Positions 1-10,517 of a stretch of 64,000 bases of DNA are shown here, one piece after another. Within the stretch, counting starts at the first letter, position 1; every line of letters begins with the position of its first letter. The notes under the pieces are model-generated. The model made no database searches and was not told where the DNA came from. It saw only the letters and a list, made by a program, of their open reading frames with translations. This DNA is from Cymbomonas tetramitiformis (lineage: Eukaryota; Chlorophyta; Pyramimonadophyceae; Pyramimonadales; Pyramimonadaceae): NCBI GenBank assembly GCA_001247695.2, contig LGRX02009818.1:48276-112275 (forward strand), in the 5' to 3' direction. The position numbers and the translations under genes are program-made.

Positions 1-600
1 GAACGCTACAATGCCGACCCTTTCGAGGTGGCACCTCCAGCAGTGCCCACAGCTGCCATGGCACCTGATGCCGCAGAGAAGCGCACGCTTTTGGTGGCTT
101 TTTATAAGGTCCACAACCCTGATCAAGTGGATCAAGTGGACAGCATTATGGAGGCGTACACCCTGGAGGCCATCCAAGCAACTTGTTTGGAACGCTACAA
201 TGCCGACCCTTTCGAGGCACCTCCAGCAGTGCCCACAGCTGCCATGGCACCTGATGCCACAGAGAAGCGCACGCTTTTGGTGGCCTTTTATAAGGTCCAC
301 AACCCTGATCAAGTGGATCAAGTGGACAACATTATGGAGGCGTACACCCTGGAGGCCATCCAAGCAACTTGTTTGGAAGCTACAATGCCGACCCTTTCGA
401 GGCACCTCCAGCAGTGCCCACAGCTGCCATGGCACCTGATGCCGCAGAGAAGCGCACGCTTTTGGTGGCTTTCTATAAGGCCCGCAACCCTGATCAAGTG
501 GATCAAGTGGACAGCATTATGGAGGCGTACACCCTGGAGTCCATCCAAGCAACTTGTTTGGAACGCTACAATGCCGACCCTTTCAAGCCACTCCCCACAA
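1..600 (+). repeat. 186-bp direct tandem repeat, three copies plus a partial fourth
   Basis: Copies start at about 1, 190, 376 and 561 with nearly identical sequence. Copy 1 has 3 extra bases (in frame), copy 3 lacks 1 base, and the fourth stops after about 35 bases. The period is a multiple of three, as expected for coding repeats that expand by unequal exchange. Confidence 0.9.
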
Positions 601-605
601 TATGA
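1..605 (+). pseudogene. 3' end of a gene encoding a tandem-repeat protein (partial, frameshifted)
   Basis: The reading frame enters from the left edge. It encodes repeats of about 62 residues: a Pro/Ala linker, then a module with the cores LLVAFYKVHNPDQVDQVD and IMEAYTLEAIQATCLERYN. From memory, FYxxHNPxxVxxVD followed by a short helix resembles a small repeat scattered through algal and stramenopile proteins; its function is unknown to me. Copies 1 and 2 share a frame. One base is missing at the start of copy 3 (about position 378), so the frame is lost, but the protein sequence continues in the next frame to a TGA at 603-605. This is either a recent frameshift or an assembly error. The module is a pattern match only. 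Confidence 0.55.
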
Positions 606-2042
606 TTGTATTTCATCTTACAGATATTTTGGTGTATATAGCCCGAGAAGCGGCTGCAGCATAATAAGCATTATCCCTGTTATTATTATCATCATGGTAT
701 CGTTTTGTGAAATATCAATCAACATATTTTACTCAACCCTTAACCATATGCAATATCGATCACATTCTCGATGCATGCATGAACACCGGCTTTATAGCCT
801 ATCGAGTAATTTCCTTATAATGTTCATTATTCCGAAGTCCACATGGCACCCCAATGTGGAAAGAGATCGTTATGCGTCGGATGTGGTCCGCAGCGGATAG
901 AACGGTGGATACGACTTGTCCAAAACCGACTTAAAATAATATAGAAGAGAAGGTAGGAAATGGGCAACCTCTGGTGAGCGGTGATGCGACATGCAATACA
1001 GAAGTGAGCAGCAGAAGCGGAGTGAGCATCCTGTCTATCGTATGGCGTGATCCAATAATCCTGTGTTACTAGCTTTGACCACGCAACCAAGCGGCAAAAA
1101 AATGCCTGTAAATAGATTGGGGATATGGGGAAAAGCCTAAAGCCCCCAACCCCACCTTTTTCGGGCGAAGGCAAATAACCGTAGTAACCGGTTAGGCCAG
1201 TTAACTAGTTAGACCCAGTTACTACCAGTTATTGTTACTAGCTAGTTAATCAATTCCATTTTTATTAACTAACCAAAAGCCCCCTCCCCCCACCTTTGGT
1301 CGCCAAATCCCCCACCTTAAAAATGCCCCAAAAAGCCCCATACGGTAAGCATTTCCCCCAAATTTTTAAAAGCTCCCCGCCCCCCACCTTCGGTGGGACC
1401 AATAACCTAAAGCCCACCCCTCACCCCACCTCACAGGGCCTAAAGCCCCCCTCCCCCTCCCCCCAAACATTTCGTACAGGCCAAAAAAAACAAAATCAAT
1501 GTCCTATAAAGCGGAAGCGGAAATTCGAGAAATGTTGAAATCTGTGATTCAGGCACCCTTGACAGACATGCCCCTGACCCTAGGCTCTAGTGTGTCCATA
1601 CAGACCGTAGTGACATCGTTGTAGTAGTAGGAGTACACGCGTACTCTAATGTTTAACTATCATTGGTTAACTATGACTAACTTTGACTATCTGATATCAA
1701 ATTATGATAGGGGTGTCAGCGGGGGTCTGTAAGGCCCGCCAGGGGGTCTGAAAATCAATTTTGACCGTGTTAATCGACCGTGGAAGCCCCCCTATGGTGA
1801 CACCCTAATCTTTGGGTGCATTCAGGGTTTAGGGTTTAGGTTCGGCAGAATTATGTCGGAATCAGGTCAGAATTACGTCAGAATGTGCCATAGTGGCGGC
1901 TACGCCGCCGCCGGTGCAGGTGCCTGCGGAATTTGAATATGTCTTATGTGTTAAATATGGGCGTGCTCTAAGGAACGGCGCAGCCTTAAATTACTATATT
2001 CATATGTATTTGTTTTCTTCATTTAATAAAATAAAGGGTGAA
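606..2042. other. Intergenic, no supported gene
   Basis: No convincing ORF. 1265-1475 is very rich in C runs (for example 1445-1465), so the minus strand has G-quadruplex potential. Two tandem telomere-like heptamers (TTTAGGG type) lie near 1825-1838, too few to be a telomere. A G/C-rich inverted repeat spans about 1708-1795. Confidence 0.5.
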
Positions 2043-3775
2043 TGGTGAGATAGCCCGGTGGCAACAATTTTCATTCCTATTAGGCCTGTGCTACACCGGA
2101 TTTTGGTGCACTGTCGAGAAGCAAATAAGATTCGTTTCGCCGGGTCATACAGTCTCCATATGACCCGGCGATCATTTTCAGACGAGTTATTAAATCTATA
2201 AATCACAGTCCGCGCGATCAGATTAAAATCGACATTCGCCTTATCGAACGTGCGAAACGACTTAAAAAGGAATATTTCGGGCAAACGCGCGATATGTGCA
2301 GAATGCTGATTTTCCGAGCGAGCGGAAGCATGTGGAACACTCCACGTCGAAAACTAGACGACCCCATCTTGAACAGTGTTTGTGATTGGAAAATGCAGCA
2401 TATTTCAGTCCAGCGATACACGATCTTCGCACCCCAGCTAGCCGGTGGTCTCTCTGAACCGTTCCCGTTTTTTTGATCTGATGATCCAGGATTTGTCCTA
2501 GGCGACATTTGGGTGACATTTGATGCAAATGTTGTCCAACATTTGGGATTTCGAGGTCCCAAATGTTGGACGATTATTTGCTTTTTGGCATTTCACAAAT
2601 AATGACTTCGCATGACCTCGCATGACATCGCCGGATGACAGTCGCGACAGGAGCCAATGAAATCGCTGCGGTCAACACATTTGCTTTCCCAAGTTTCGGT
2701 GTAGCACAGGCCTTAGCCCGGTGGCTTTAATCGTTATATGTGGGAAAGCCCGGTGGCATACATTTTTATTCCTATTTGGCCCGGTGGCAACGAATTTTAT
2801 TCCAAAATAGCCCGGTGGCTTCAATTTTTAATTTTGAGATAGCCCGGTGGCTTTAACCGCAGCCCGTCGGCATATTTGTCCTGTCTGAGATAGCCCATTA
2901 CCTTATTAAAAAATTTCAAGATGGCCCGCTTCACTGAATTTTTTTGTAAGATAGCCCGGTGGCAATAATTTAATTTCGATTCAGCCCGTGGCATTAGTTC
3001 ATTATTCATATTTAGCCTGGGCGCCGTCCAATCTCCCGCCATTGCATTGCATTTAGCTCGATCTTGCAAAGGTGGCATACCCAGATTTTGGCTGCGCTTA
3101 GTGAAGGTGTGCTCTAACAACGCCGATCGGATTTGTATTGTCCAGTCACCCACTCCACTCTAAACTCTTGCTGCTCTCCACACTGACACTCAATATCTAT
3201 ATCTTCATCTTCATGACGACCTCGAACGACGCTGCCGCTCAACCTGCGCCTGGGGTTCGACCATCTGTCGCCAGTCTGAGAGAGAGAGAGAGAGAGCGCT
3301 ACATTGACACGCAGTTATATGCAGTTATATGCAGTTATATGTTATATAAGATCGATAATGACCCTATTAAGGCGAATTAAATTGAAGCCACCGGGCTATT
3401 TTGGAATTAAAATTGAAGCCACCGGGCAATTTAGGAATTAAAATTTAAGCCACCGGGCTATTTTGGAATTGTATTGAAGCCACCGGGCTATTTTGGAATA
3501 AAATTGAAGCCACCGGGCTAGTATACAATTTGACAATAAGGCACCGGGCCACGAAAACAAGCAAGGTACCAGGCTATATAAGAATTATGAACATTGCCAC
3601 CGGGCTATCTAAAAGTTAAATTGAAGCCACGGGGCTATTTTGGAATAAAATTCGTTGCCACCGGGCCAAATAGGAATAAAAATGTACTGTATGCCACCGG
3701 GCCAACTCACATATAAATTAAAGCAACCCAACTAAATAGGAATAAAAATTGTTGCCACCGGGCTATCTCACAATT
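2043..3775. mobile_element. Foldback-like element built of AGCCCGGTGGC repeat arrays in inverted orientation
   Basis: The left half (2050-3005) carries about ten copies of a roughly 30-40 bp unit with the core AGCCCGGTGGC. The right half (3380-3775) carries about fourteen copies of the reverse complement, GCCACCGGGCT. The outermost units match over about 37 bp in inverted orientation (GTGAGATAGCCCGGTGG at the left end). I found no clean target-site duplication, so it may be old. The middle (3010-3380) holds a short open frame from an ATG at 3213 (56 codons, ending in an Arg-Glu run from an AG microsatellite at 3277-3297) and three copies of TGCAGTTATA. No transposase is visible, so it would be non-autonomous. 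Confidence 0.6.
2083..2712. mobile_element. PIF/Harbinger-type MITE (non-autonomous DNA transposon)
   Basis: A 630-bp segment interrupts the left repeat array. Its ends are a perfect 16-bp terminal inverted repeat beginning GGCCTGTGCTACACCG (2083-2098 and 2697-2712). It is flanked by a 3-bp direct repeat TTA (2080-2082, 2713-2715). A 3-bp TTA/TAA duplication with GGCC-type ends is the known signature of PIF/Harbinger and Tourist-like elements. Inside are two strong hairpins: a perfect 12-bp stem at 2138-2170 and a perfect 15-bp stem with an 8-base loop at 2534-2571. The ORFs inside do not look like a transposase. Confidence 0.75.
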
Positions 3776-4006
3776 CATGCTGGATGTGACACACCGTGAC
3801 ACCACTCGCAACCCAGCATCGCTGCCCAGCACACCCGAAGTCCAAACAGCCCATCCACTTCTCACCCGCGCACCCGCAGCACGCTACCCGCCACGACACA
3901 GCGCGCGGTGCATGATCGCGACACTGCTGCTTCTTCGCCGGCACGGCCTTTTTAGCGCTCTGCGGCGTAGTTTTGCCTTGCCGCGGTTTCCTAGGTTGAA
4001 TTGACC

Positions 4007-4620
4007 TAGATGAGCCCTTACCCGTAATTTTAACGAGGAAATTACCTCTGTACTGTACTGTTGTTTGGTCTGTACTGTCTCGTCTTTGTACTGCGTCCGT
4101 GACAGCATGTCAATTTCCGCGTCTCTGGTTGAGGTCCACCGTTTTTCGTCGACGACAGTACAATACAGACAAAAAGGACGACAGTATAGAAGAAGAGGCG
4201 TGGATGTCGCCAAAATGAAATTAAGTATGGTGCGGAACGGTCGGTACATGCTACAGTACACGACGATATACGAGTCTGACCGGCGGTGCGGCACTACTGA
4301 CCGACAGCGATATACGACGCAGACGACAATACAGACGACAATACAAAATCGTGGAAAATAGACGACAGCACAGACGACAGTGACACAGACGACAGACGAC
4401 AGTTCACAGTACAGACGACAGTAGAAAATCGTGGAAACTGGGCAGCGCAGCGACACATCGACAATATTTCGCTTAAACCTTGTTCGGGCTGTACTGTACT
4501 GTCGCGCGGCTGCCACGTCGGCACAGAATATTCCCCAAAATCGACAGTACAGTACAGAAAACCGACAGTACAGTACACAGGTAATTTCCTCGCAAATATA
4601 TTGGGTTAGGGGTGCGCTAT
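4007..4620. mobile_element. Inverted-repeat element with GTACTGTACTG subrepeats
   Basis: The ends match in inverted orientation over 27 bases with one mismatch (CGAGGAAATTACC start; 4034-4060 and 4566-4592), and a weaker match extends outward to about 4007/4620. The interior is filled with short units such as GACAGTACAGTAC in both orientations and GACGACAGT runs (4370-4440). No transposase-like ORF is seen and the target-site duplication is unclear. It is a MITE-like element of unassigned superfamily. Confidence 0.5.
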
Positions 4621-4661
4621 GAGGATGATTTCAGCTACCTCTGTTCTTCAGTTGCCTGCTT

Positions 4662-4908
4662 TTATAGGAAAGTAGATATATGCTAATATATATACTCTCA
4701 GTCGAATGTCAAAGCACAGTGAGATAGGGTTCTCGGTTCGTCTAAAGTCGGATTATACTGAGAGATGATCGGGCTTTACGCTGGCGGACCGGGACACACG
4801 AGCTGAGCAGACAGCAGGCACTGCAAGTGACATCCGAGCAGGCGAGGGGTGACACAGGGCACCACAGACCTCCCCCCTTATGGGGGGTGAAAGTCGGTGT
4901 TCCCATGA
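4662..4908 (-). repeat. LTR (left copy) of the 4662-6606 element
   Basis: Matches 5972-6067 joined to 6455-6606 almost base for base (a few substitutions, one G-run length change). Confidence 0.8.
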
Positions 4909-5971
4909 CACCACCTCACCCCGAAGGTGGGAGGTGCACTGCAGGGCCAGCCGGTACTCCCGGACAGGCGGCTAGAAGAAATGTAATGTCTGCTAGCTAC
5001 TAGTGAACTCGTGATGTGCCAATTAAGGTTTTCAATCTAGGGCTTGGGGCCCGCAGTCTCTGCAATACAAGCAATCAACCAACGCCTGTGCGAGGCCACA
5101 ACGGCAAGTGGTCCGGCACCACCGAAAGAAACTCGTCGGCGCAGAGATGGCGAGGCGGTGAGAGGCGAAGAATGCGGCCAGCGTGCGCAACGGACGCGTC
5201 GCACTCAGCAAGGGCGAAGATTGGGGAATTGGAGTGGGAGTGGGCGGTGGTGATAACACCACCACACACCACCCGATGACGGCCAAGGGACGGGTGGGGC
5301 GGAAGTGGAGAATGCGGAGAGGCGAAGTCGATGTCAGACGCAAAGTCCATGGTGTCGGTGTCGATGTAGAAAATGTTGGAGCGAAGTTTGGCGCGTGGTG
5401 CATGGGCACCAGCAGGCACCACCAGGTCGTAACCAGTGGTAAAATGTCGAAGCCGAAGTAGGTGAAGTGCTGATCTCAGCGCGCACATGCGCGCATCCTG
5501 GCGCAAAGAAGCCATTCAGCCGCGGCTGTAAAATCCGTAAGGTCAAAGTTTGGGTTTGCGTTGAAAAACGTAAAATCTCGTAAAATCAACCAATTCAGAG
5601 GATGAAAAGGTCAAATTGTAGTAGAATTTCGCGGGGAAAACGTCGGTGAAGTCAAAATAGGCGTCAGGTAAGCCAATTTTGCTGCAGTTCAGGTGCTGTC
5701 GTCGAGAGGTTGAAGAACACAAAGGAATTGTCGGTTAAGTTGAATTGTGACGCACGTAAAGTGAGTGAAGTGTCGGTAAATGTCGGGAAGTGTCGGTATA
5801 GAAATGTCGGGGGTGACCGATGCGAAAGCAAGCCGGCCGTTGTCGGTAAGTGTCGGTATAAAAATGTCGGCAGTAGTGTCGGTAAAAAAATGTCGGAAAT
5901 AGAATCGCCGGGCGCGAAGCGGACGGAAGACTGAAGAGAACACCACCACTGAACGTGGGTGGGCTATAACC

Positions 5972-6606
5972 TTATAGGAAAGTAGATATATGCTAATATA
6001 TATACTCTCAGTCGAATGTCAAAGCACAGTGAGATAGGGTTCTCGGTTCGTCTAAAGTCGGATTATAAAAAAGAAAAAGAAAAAGAAAAAGAGACACCCT
6101 TGGACAGGGTGTGGGGCTTTGTGAGTCCCCTTGACTCTTATTTCCTTTTTCCTTAGTCCGGTTCCTTGTCTACTTTTTTCCTATATAGTCTGTTAAGGCT
6201 TACTGCGTATCCTGTAGCTAGGTCGTGTATTTTCCTAAGTAGGTGTAAGGCTTCCTGTTTGTCGAATCCTAAATGTTTAGTCAGTATTTTCTCCGTGTGT
6301 TCATATATCGTTCCCGTGTTGCCGAATACCATCACGCGTGTAGCGTTACCTTGTACCCGTATAATTCTAGTAGCTTTACCAGCGGTGTGTATTTCGTGTA
6401 CTTTGTCTTTAGTGCTTCCTCCCAACTCATTTCGTCTGTGTATGTCGGATTATACTGAGAGATGATCGGGCTTTACGCTGGCGGACCGGGACACACGAGC
6501 TGAGCAGACAGCAAGCACTGCAAGTGACATCCGAGCAGGCGAGGGGTGACACAGGGCACCACAGACCTCTCCCCTTATGGGGGGGTGAAAGTCAGTGTTC
6601 CCATGA
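5972..6606 (-). repeat. LTR (right copy), split by a LINE insertion
   Basis: The left part is 5972-6067 and the right part 6444-6606; between them lies a LINE 3' fragment. Both halves align with the left LTR without loss, so the insertion is younger than the LTR element. Confidence 0.8.
6068..6443 (-). mobile_element. 5'-truncated LINE with the C-terminal end of ORF2
   Basis: The 376-bp insert is flanked by an 11-bp direct repeat GTCGGATTATA (6057-6067, 6444-6454), as target-primed reverse transcription produces. On the minus strand it ends in a (CTTTTT)n tail. Upstream of the tail is a coding end of about 95 residues ending LNRLYRKKVDKEPD, preceded by MSWEEALKTKYTKYTPLV in an adjacent frame. 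This resembles the conserved region after the RT domain of many LINEs (K-x-Y-x-PL ... VxVxGxxGxIY). One missing base near 6336 separates the frames, so the copy is dead as well as truncated. Confidence 0.6.
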
Positions 6607-7688
6607 TGCTTGCAGGATTACAGCGGACTCATGACTTTGTCTTTATTCTCAGCGCGTAAATGTTATATTATTATTATCATCATCATTTTTTCGATCGGGA
6701 TTTGGGGATCTCCGATTTCATCTCCTATTTTTCCCCCAATATATCATATCATTTGATTGTTATATGAAAAACCTTTCCAAAAAGTAGCGCCGCCCACCAC
6801 CCAACCTCCGTATTTATAAAAAATGGGCACTTAATAGTCTGAACTAAATTAATAGTAATTTATAAATCGAAAGCGTCTATGCATCGGCTGTGCGTCTTAA
6901 AATTATATTCAGTTTCACTTGATGCATCGACTGTGCATCTGAATTATCATTATATAAATTATATTCAGTTTCACTTTATGTCTCGCGCCCTCGATTATAT
7001 TTTGCAGTCGATTAAATCGAACGTCGCAGATTATAAATCGAAAACGTCGCTGCGTCCTAGATGCATTTTAATCGACAGGGGTGTTTCGCGGGTATACATT
7101 AATTTATGGGGGGCATAACAGGGGGGTTTAAATATTTTAATTCTTATTTTGAATCTATTTAATTTAATTTAATTTTAATCAGAGGCGGGAGGGTTTAGTA
7201 TGTAAGGTTCATAGGGTTTCTAGGGTTTATTGTTACGGGTTTATTTTAATAATGTTTATTTATTTAATTAATTCAATTTAAATTTAATTATTATTTTAAT
7301 ACGGTAACGATAACGGCGCAGCCTACTACGGTTTAGTTTTGTGATGAACACGATTTTCGTGACACATTTATATTCCCAATGACATCGAGCTTCAACGATC
7401 AAGATTATTTATCGAATTGCAAATCGGACAGTTTACGTAGAGTACAGCAAATAAAGAAATCATTTCGTCTTCGCGACGTAATTAGGTCAAAAAACAGGCG
7501 ATAAAGCGCTTTCGCTTTCGTTTCGCTCACAAAACCACTTAGCAACACTGAAAAACCACACTGCTGGCACACGAAGTTAAAAAAAAACACAGAATATAAT
7601 ATACACCGCGCGTTTTTTTCTTTTCAAGAATATTACTTCTAGAAGGTACTCTGAAAAGCGCGCTCGCTCTAGGATCTGTTTGCTATTT
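6607..7688. other. AT-rich intergenic segment
   Basis: No supported gene. A roughly 60-bp direct repeat with TTATATTCAGTTTCACTT occurs at about 6900-6980. Low-complexity TTTAATTTAA tracts lie at 7150-7290. It contains the downstream flank of the 755-aa minus-strand gene. Confidence 0.5.
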
Positions 7689-9956
7689 TTAATCGTCTTC
7701 GCCCTCATCAAGATCCAGCTCTTCCTCACGGTACGAACATATCTTCCAGTGCCCCTCAGTTCTTTCGCACTTGCACCCGCCGCAGACGCCTATCGCCCGC
7801 AATCGCTTTTCCGCATACTTGAAACTCCATTGCCTGAAGAGTGGGTTGGTCATTCGTAAAACCTTTCGAAGCGCTTGTAAACTAACCGGCTCAAAGCCTC
7901 CCCCATTTGTTGTATAACCTAGTAGGATATCCTTCCAGATTTTGTTGAGAGCTTCTGTAACCCAGGAAGAGTACCTGATGAAGCTTCTGTGTTTGCGCAG
8001 GTGCTCAAGACTATGAGAAATAGAAGCATGCTCGTAGGTATTCACACTGTAGGGCATAAAAGGGAACGTCGAAAGTTCGACCTCTTCCTCTGCGCACGCT
8101 GCTGCATAGTTTTCGTAGGTGCTGAAATAACGATTCAGCAACCGCGCAAACTCTGCAGTGGCGGCGACATAGTCTTCCACATCTGCATCACTGAAAGCAT
8201 CACGAAGCATATGAGTTCCGACTCTGCACAACACGACATCCACGGCAGTGATCTGCTTGCACAAAGGATGGGCTGCAAGGATAGCGGCATTCCGTTTCGG
8301 GTTGAGAAGCAACAACTTCACATTTGTTGCATCCCAACCCATCATCGGGCGTGCACTTTCCTTGAGCCACAACGCATCCTTCGCTCGGACATTCACCCCG
8401 AGCTGTAGCCCCAGGCTGTGCACGAAGTTGCATCTCCACCCCTTGCACACATTGATAAACCAGTGGCAGCTGTCAAAAACGCATCGGTCTGGAGGGATAG
8501 AAGTCAGAGGTGGACCGCATTGATTCCTAAAAGCTTGTCTAAGAGGTTTCTTGACAAGCTCGGAAACTTTGCGACTCCAGTTCGGGACTTTCACTTTGAT
8601 GTAAGTGAGTAGGGCTTCCAAATTGGCGTGTCCTAGGATAGGTTTTGCTCGTTGCACGTCGAAGTCCTCACGGCTCATGTCCTTGTCGTAGCCCGCAGCA
8701 ACAGTTCCCAGAAAAGTCGAGGCCTCAAGGGTTCTTTGACAACCCTGTCGATGTAGCAGCGGGCCAATGCAGGGCCCGCCGTACTGGCACCAGTCCCAAA
8801 CACAATTCGAAGTGCCACCTTGGCCATCAAAAGCATATAATATTGCCAAAAGTTTGTAGTCAGCAGCTAGAAAGTCCAACAATGTAAATGTCACCCGCGT
8901 TGCTGTCGTGGGATGCTTCACAGCGATCGTGAAACCACCCTTGGGAAGCTGAGGCCTCAAGTGTTCCATAATTATTTTAACAAGCGCAGTAGACTCACTC
9001 TGATGGTGACAAAATACGAGAGGTCGAGCATACAAAACTGAGTTGCTCTTTCGTCCCTTGACGAGAAAGTATAAAATAAACTGCTCGTTCGGTATAGGGT
9101 TTTTCTCGAAATCATGAAAAGTAAACCCATCGCCACTCAGTTTAAAGTGCACTGTAGTTTCGATATCACTACCAAAGCGACGTAATATATCCTCCAACTC
9201 GGGGATGATGATGTCTTTGAGAACATCCTTCACTGCATATCCCACGACCGCGCCTGCTGCATTCTTCAAAGCCGTCAATCCCACATCTGTGTGCTGCATA
9301 TGCAGAAGTATTTCCTCGTAGGAAGGCATGTCTGGACGATATTTTACAAGATTCTGATATTCTCTCTTAGATAACTTCAGGTCGTGAAAAAGAGCGATAG
9401 CCTTTTCCAAAGGGAACTTCTCCAGGTCGTTCACCGGCTCATTGATGTCGAGCCCAATCCGGGCAAGCTTACGGGTCCACACCCTGAAGTTTTTCGCATT
9501 TGATAACCACCGCTTCAAGTGAGCTTCAAAGTCACCACCACATAAGTCCTCGATAAATCTTTGACGAGCGTTGAAGTAGCTTTCACTAAGTTCGTCTGAA
9601 CTCTTGCGATCAGCGATGCGAACCAGAACACTTCCAGCGCGCAACTTCACCCACCCATCAGCTTTCGGATATTTCGCGTCGATGTCTTCCGACTTATTAG
9701 CAACTTGAATAACTTCCTTCGCTTGTAAAGGTGACGCTCGCCACTGCTCTTCCCACATAAACTTTCTACTCTTCCTCGGAACTTCGAGTCTGGAGATCTC
9801 AAAGTCGGTATTGTGATTTGGATCATTGAAATGTGTGCTGAGAAGCGGTGCGCGTTGTATCTGCAATTCTTCAGGGGTGTTGCGCTTGGCAAAGCGACCA
9901 CCTTGAGTGCTTTTAAACTGAGAAGGGTTATTACCCCTACTCCGTTTGAAAGGCAT
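7689..9956 (-). CDS. 755-aa orphan protein, possible RNase H-fold transposase
   Basis: An intact ATG-initiated ORF with no interruptions. The N-terminus is basic (MPFKRSRGNN); the C-terminus is acidic (LDLDEGEDD) after a Cys cluster CGGCKC. In the middle are LSGDG (273-277, Asp276), AADYKLLAI (Asp366), CVWDWC (385-390) and DSCHWF (Asp495). From memory, this order of LSxDG, ADxKxLAI, CxxC and DxxH followed by aromatic residues is shared with an unnamed family of transposon-like proteins in sponges and cnidarians. I therefore suspect a catalytic acidic triad, but this is inference. No terminal inverted repeats were found around it. It could also be a domesticated gene: it is unbroken in a region where most other coding sequence is decayed. 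Confidence 0.7.
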   Translation of the reverse strand: MPFKRSRGNNPSQFKSTQGGRFAKRNTPEELQIQRAPLLSTHFNDPNHNTDFEISRLEVPRKSRKFMWEEQWRASPLQAKEVIQVANKSEDIDAKYPKADGWVKLRAGSVLVRIADRKSSDELSESYFNARQRFIEDLCGGDFEAHLKRWLSNAKNFRVWTRKLARIGLDINEPVNDLEKFPLEKAIALFHDLKLSKREYQNLVKYRPDMPSYEEILLHMQHTDVGLTALKNAAGAVVGYAVKDVLKDIIIPELEDILRRFGSDIETTVHFKLSGDGFTFHDFEKNPIPNEQFILYFLVKGRKSNSVLYARPLVFCHHQSESTALVKIIMEHLRPQLPKGGFTIAVKHPTTATRVTFTLLDFLAADYKLLAILYAFDGQGGTSNCVWDWCQYGGPCIGPLLHRQGCQRTLEASTFLGTVAAGYDKDMSREDFDVQRAKPILGHANLEALLTYIKVKVPNWSRKVSELVKKPLRQAFRNQCGPPLTSIPPDRCVFDSCHWFINVCKGWRCNFVHSLGLQLGVNVRAKDALWLKESARPMMGWDATNVKLLLLNPKRNAAILAAHPLCKQITAVDVVLCRVGTHMLRDAFSDADVEDYVAATAEFARLLNRYFSTYENYAAACAEEEVELSTFPFMPYSVNTYEHASISHSLEHLRKHRSFIRYSSWVTEALNKIWKDILLGYTTNGGGFEPVSLQALRKVLRMTNPLFRQWSFKYAEKRLRAIGVCGGCKCERTEGHWKICSYREEELDLDEGEDD

Positions 9957-10508
9957 GATCCAAACTCAATTTCAAACGAACGAACCCAAACGGAACACAT
10001 GTTACATCGGTTCCGTTTGAGCGCTACCCAGGGTAATCACAAGGAATCCGAACGGAGTGAGTTGGGACAACCTCGTGAGGTAATATACGCGAAGAAGAAC
10101 GTTTAAAAAACTTTGTAGGGAGCAGATTTTGAAGATGATTTTCAAATCTTGACCCGCAGCTGCTACGGCAACCTCGTCACAGGAGCCCCACCCGTAGGGG
10201 TCGGGCTTCTGTGACACGTGTATTAGTCGACTCATTTTTTCTCCGTACAGAAGTTGCGCCTTGTGTTCCTGGTCACCGTGTTACTCGCAAAATTGTCATG
10301 CGCCAAGTATTTCAAAAGCCTTGTGCAATCCAAAAGCTAAATAGCTATTCTGGTTTTCGTTTACGTACGGCTAGCCATTACAGAAACAACTTGAATTTCC
10401 GATAGATCCTTCATGGAAATTTATATCTATTTATCTCACGAAAATTTTGTTGAATATGGAATTAAACCGCCGTACAGCCTGAAATTAACATATTTATATG
10501 TGCGATTT
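9957..10508. promoter_or_regulatory. Upstream region of the 755-aa gene, with hairpins
   Basis: The first 100 bases upstream of the ATG hold repeated CCGTTTGA/TCAAACGG-type motifs, including a perfect 10-bp hairpin (9987-9996 with 10010-10019). A longer hairpin at 10178-10213 has a 16-bp stem with one G:U-compatible pair, one mismatch and a 4-base loop. No TATA box is obvious. A promoter role is inferred from position only. Confidence 0.3.
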
Positions 10509-10517
10509 TTTTATTTA

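Larger units (their letters stand above)
4662..6606 (-). mobile_element. Non-autonomous LTR retrotransposon (LARD/TRIM-like)
   Basis: Direct repeats of about 247 bp (4662-4908; 5972-6606 once the LINE insert is removed) bound about 1.06 kb. A 5-bp duplication TGCTT lies outside (4657-4661, 6607-6611). Just inside the left repeat, the minus strand reads GGGGTGAGGTGGTG, a purine-rich tract expected next to a 3' LTR, so the element probably runs on the minus strand. The termini are not the usual TG..CA. The interior has no gag or pol; 5760-5900 is filled with GTGTCGGTA-type short repeats. It would need proteins from a relative to move. Confidence 0.7.

Noticed and set aside
1822..1840. Telomeric repeat tract
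   Set aside because: Only about two TTTAGGG-type units; also isolated TAGGGTTT words near 7205-7225. Not a telomere.
2000..2562. Harbinger transposase or nuclease inside the MITE
   Set aside because: The minus-strand frames overlapping the element show no DDE or MADF-like motifs.
7100..10500. Terminal inverted repeats around the 755-aa ORF
   Set aside because: I compared the flanks by eye and found only short chance matches. A dot plot would be needed.
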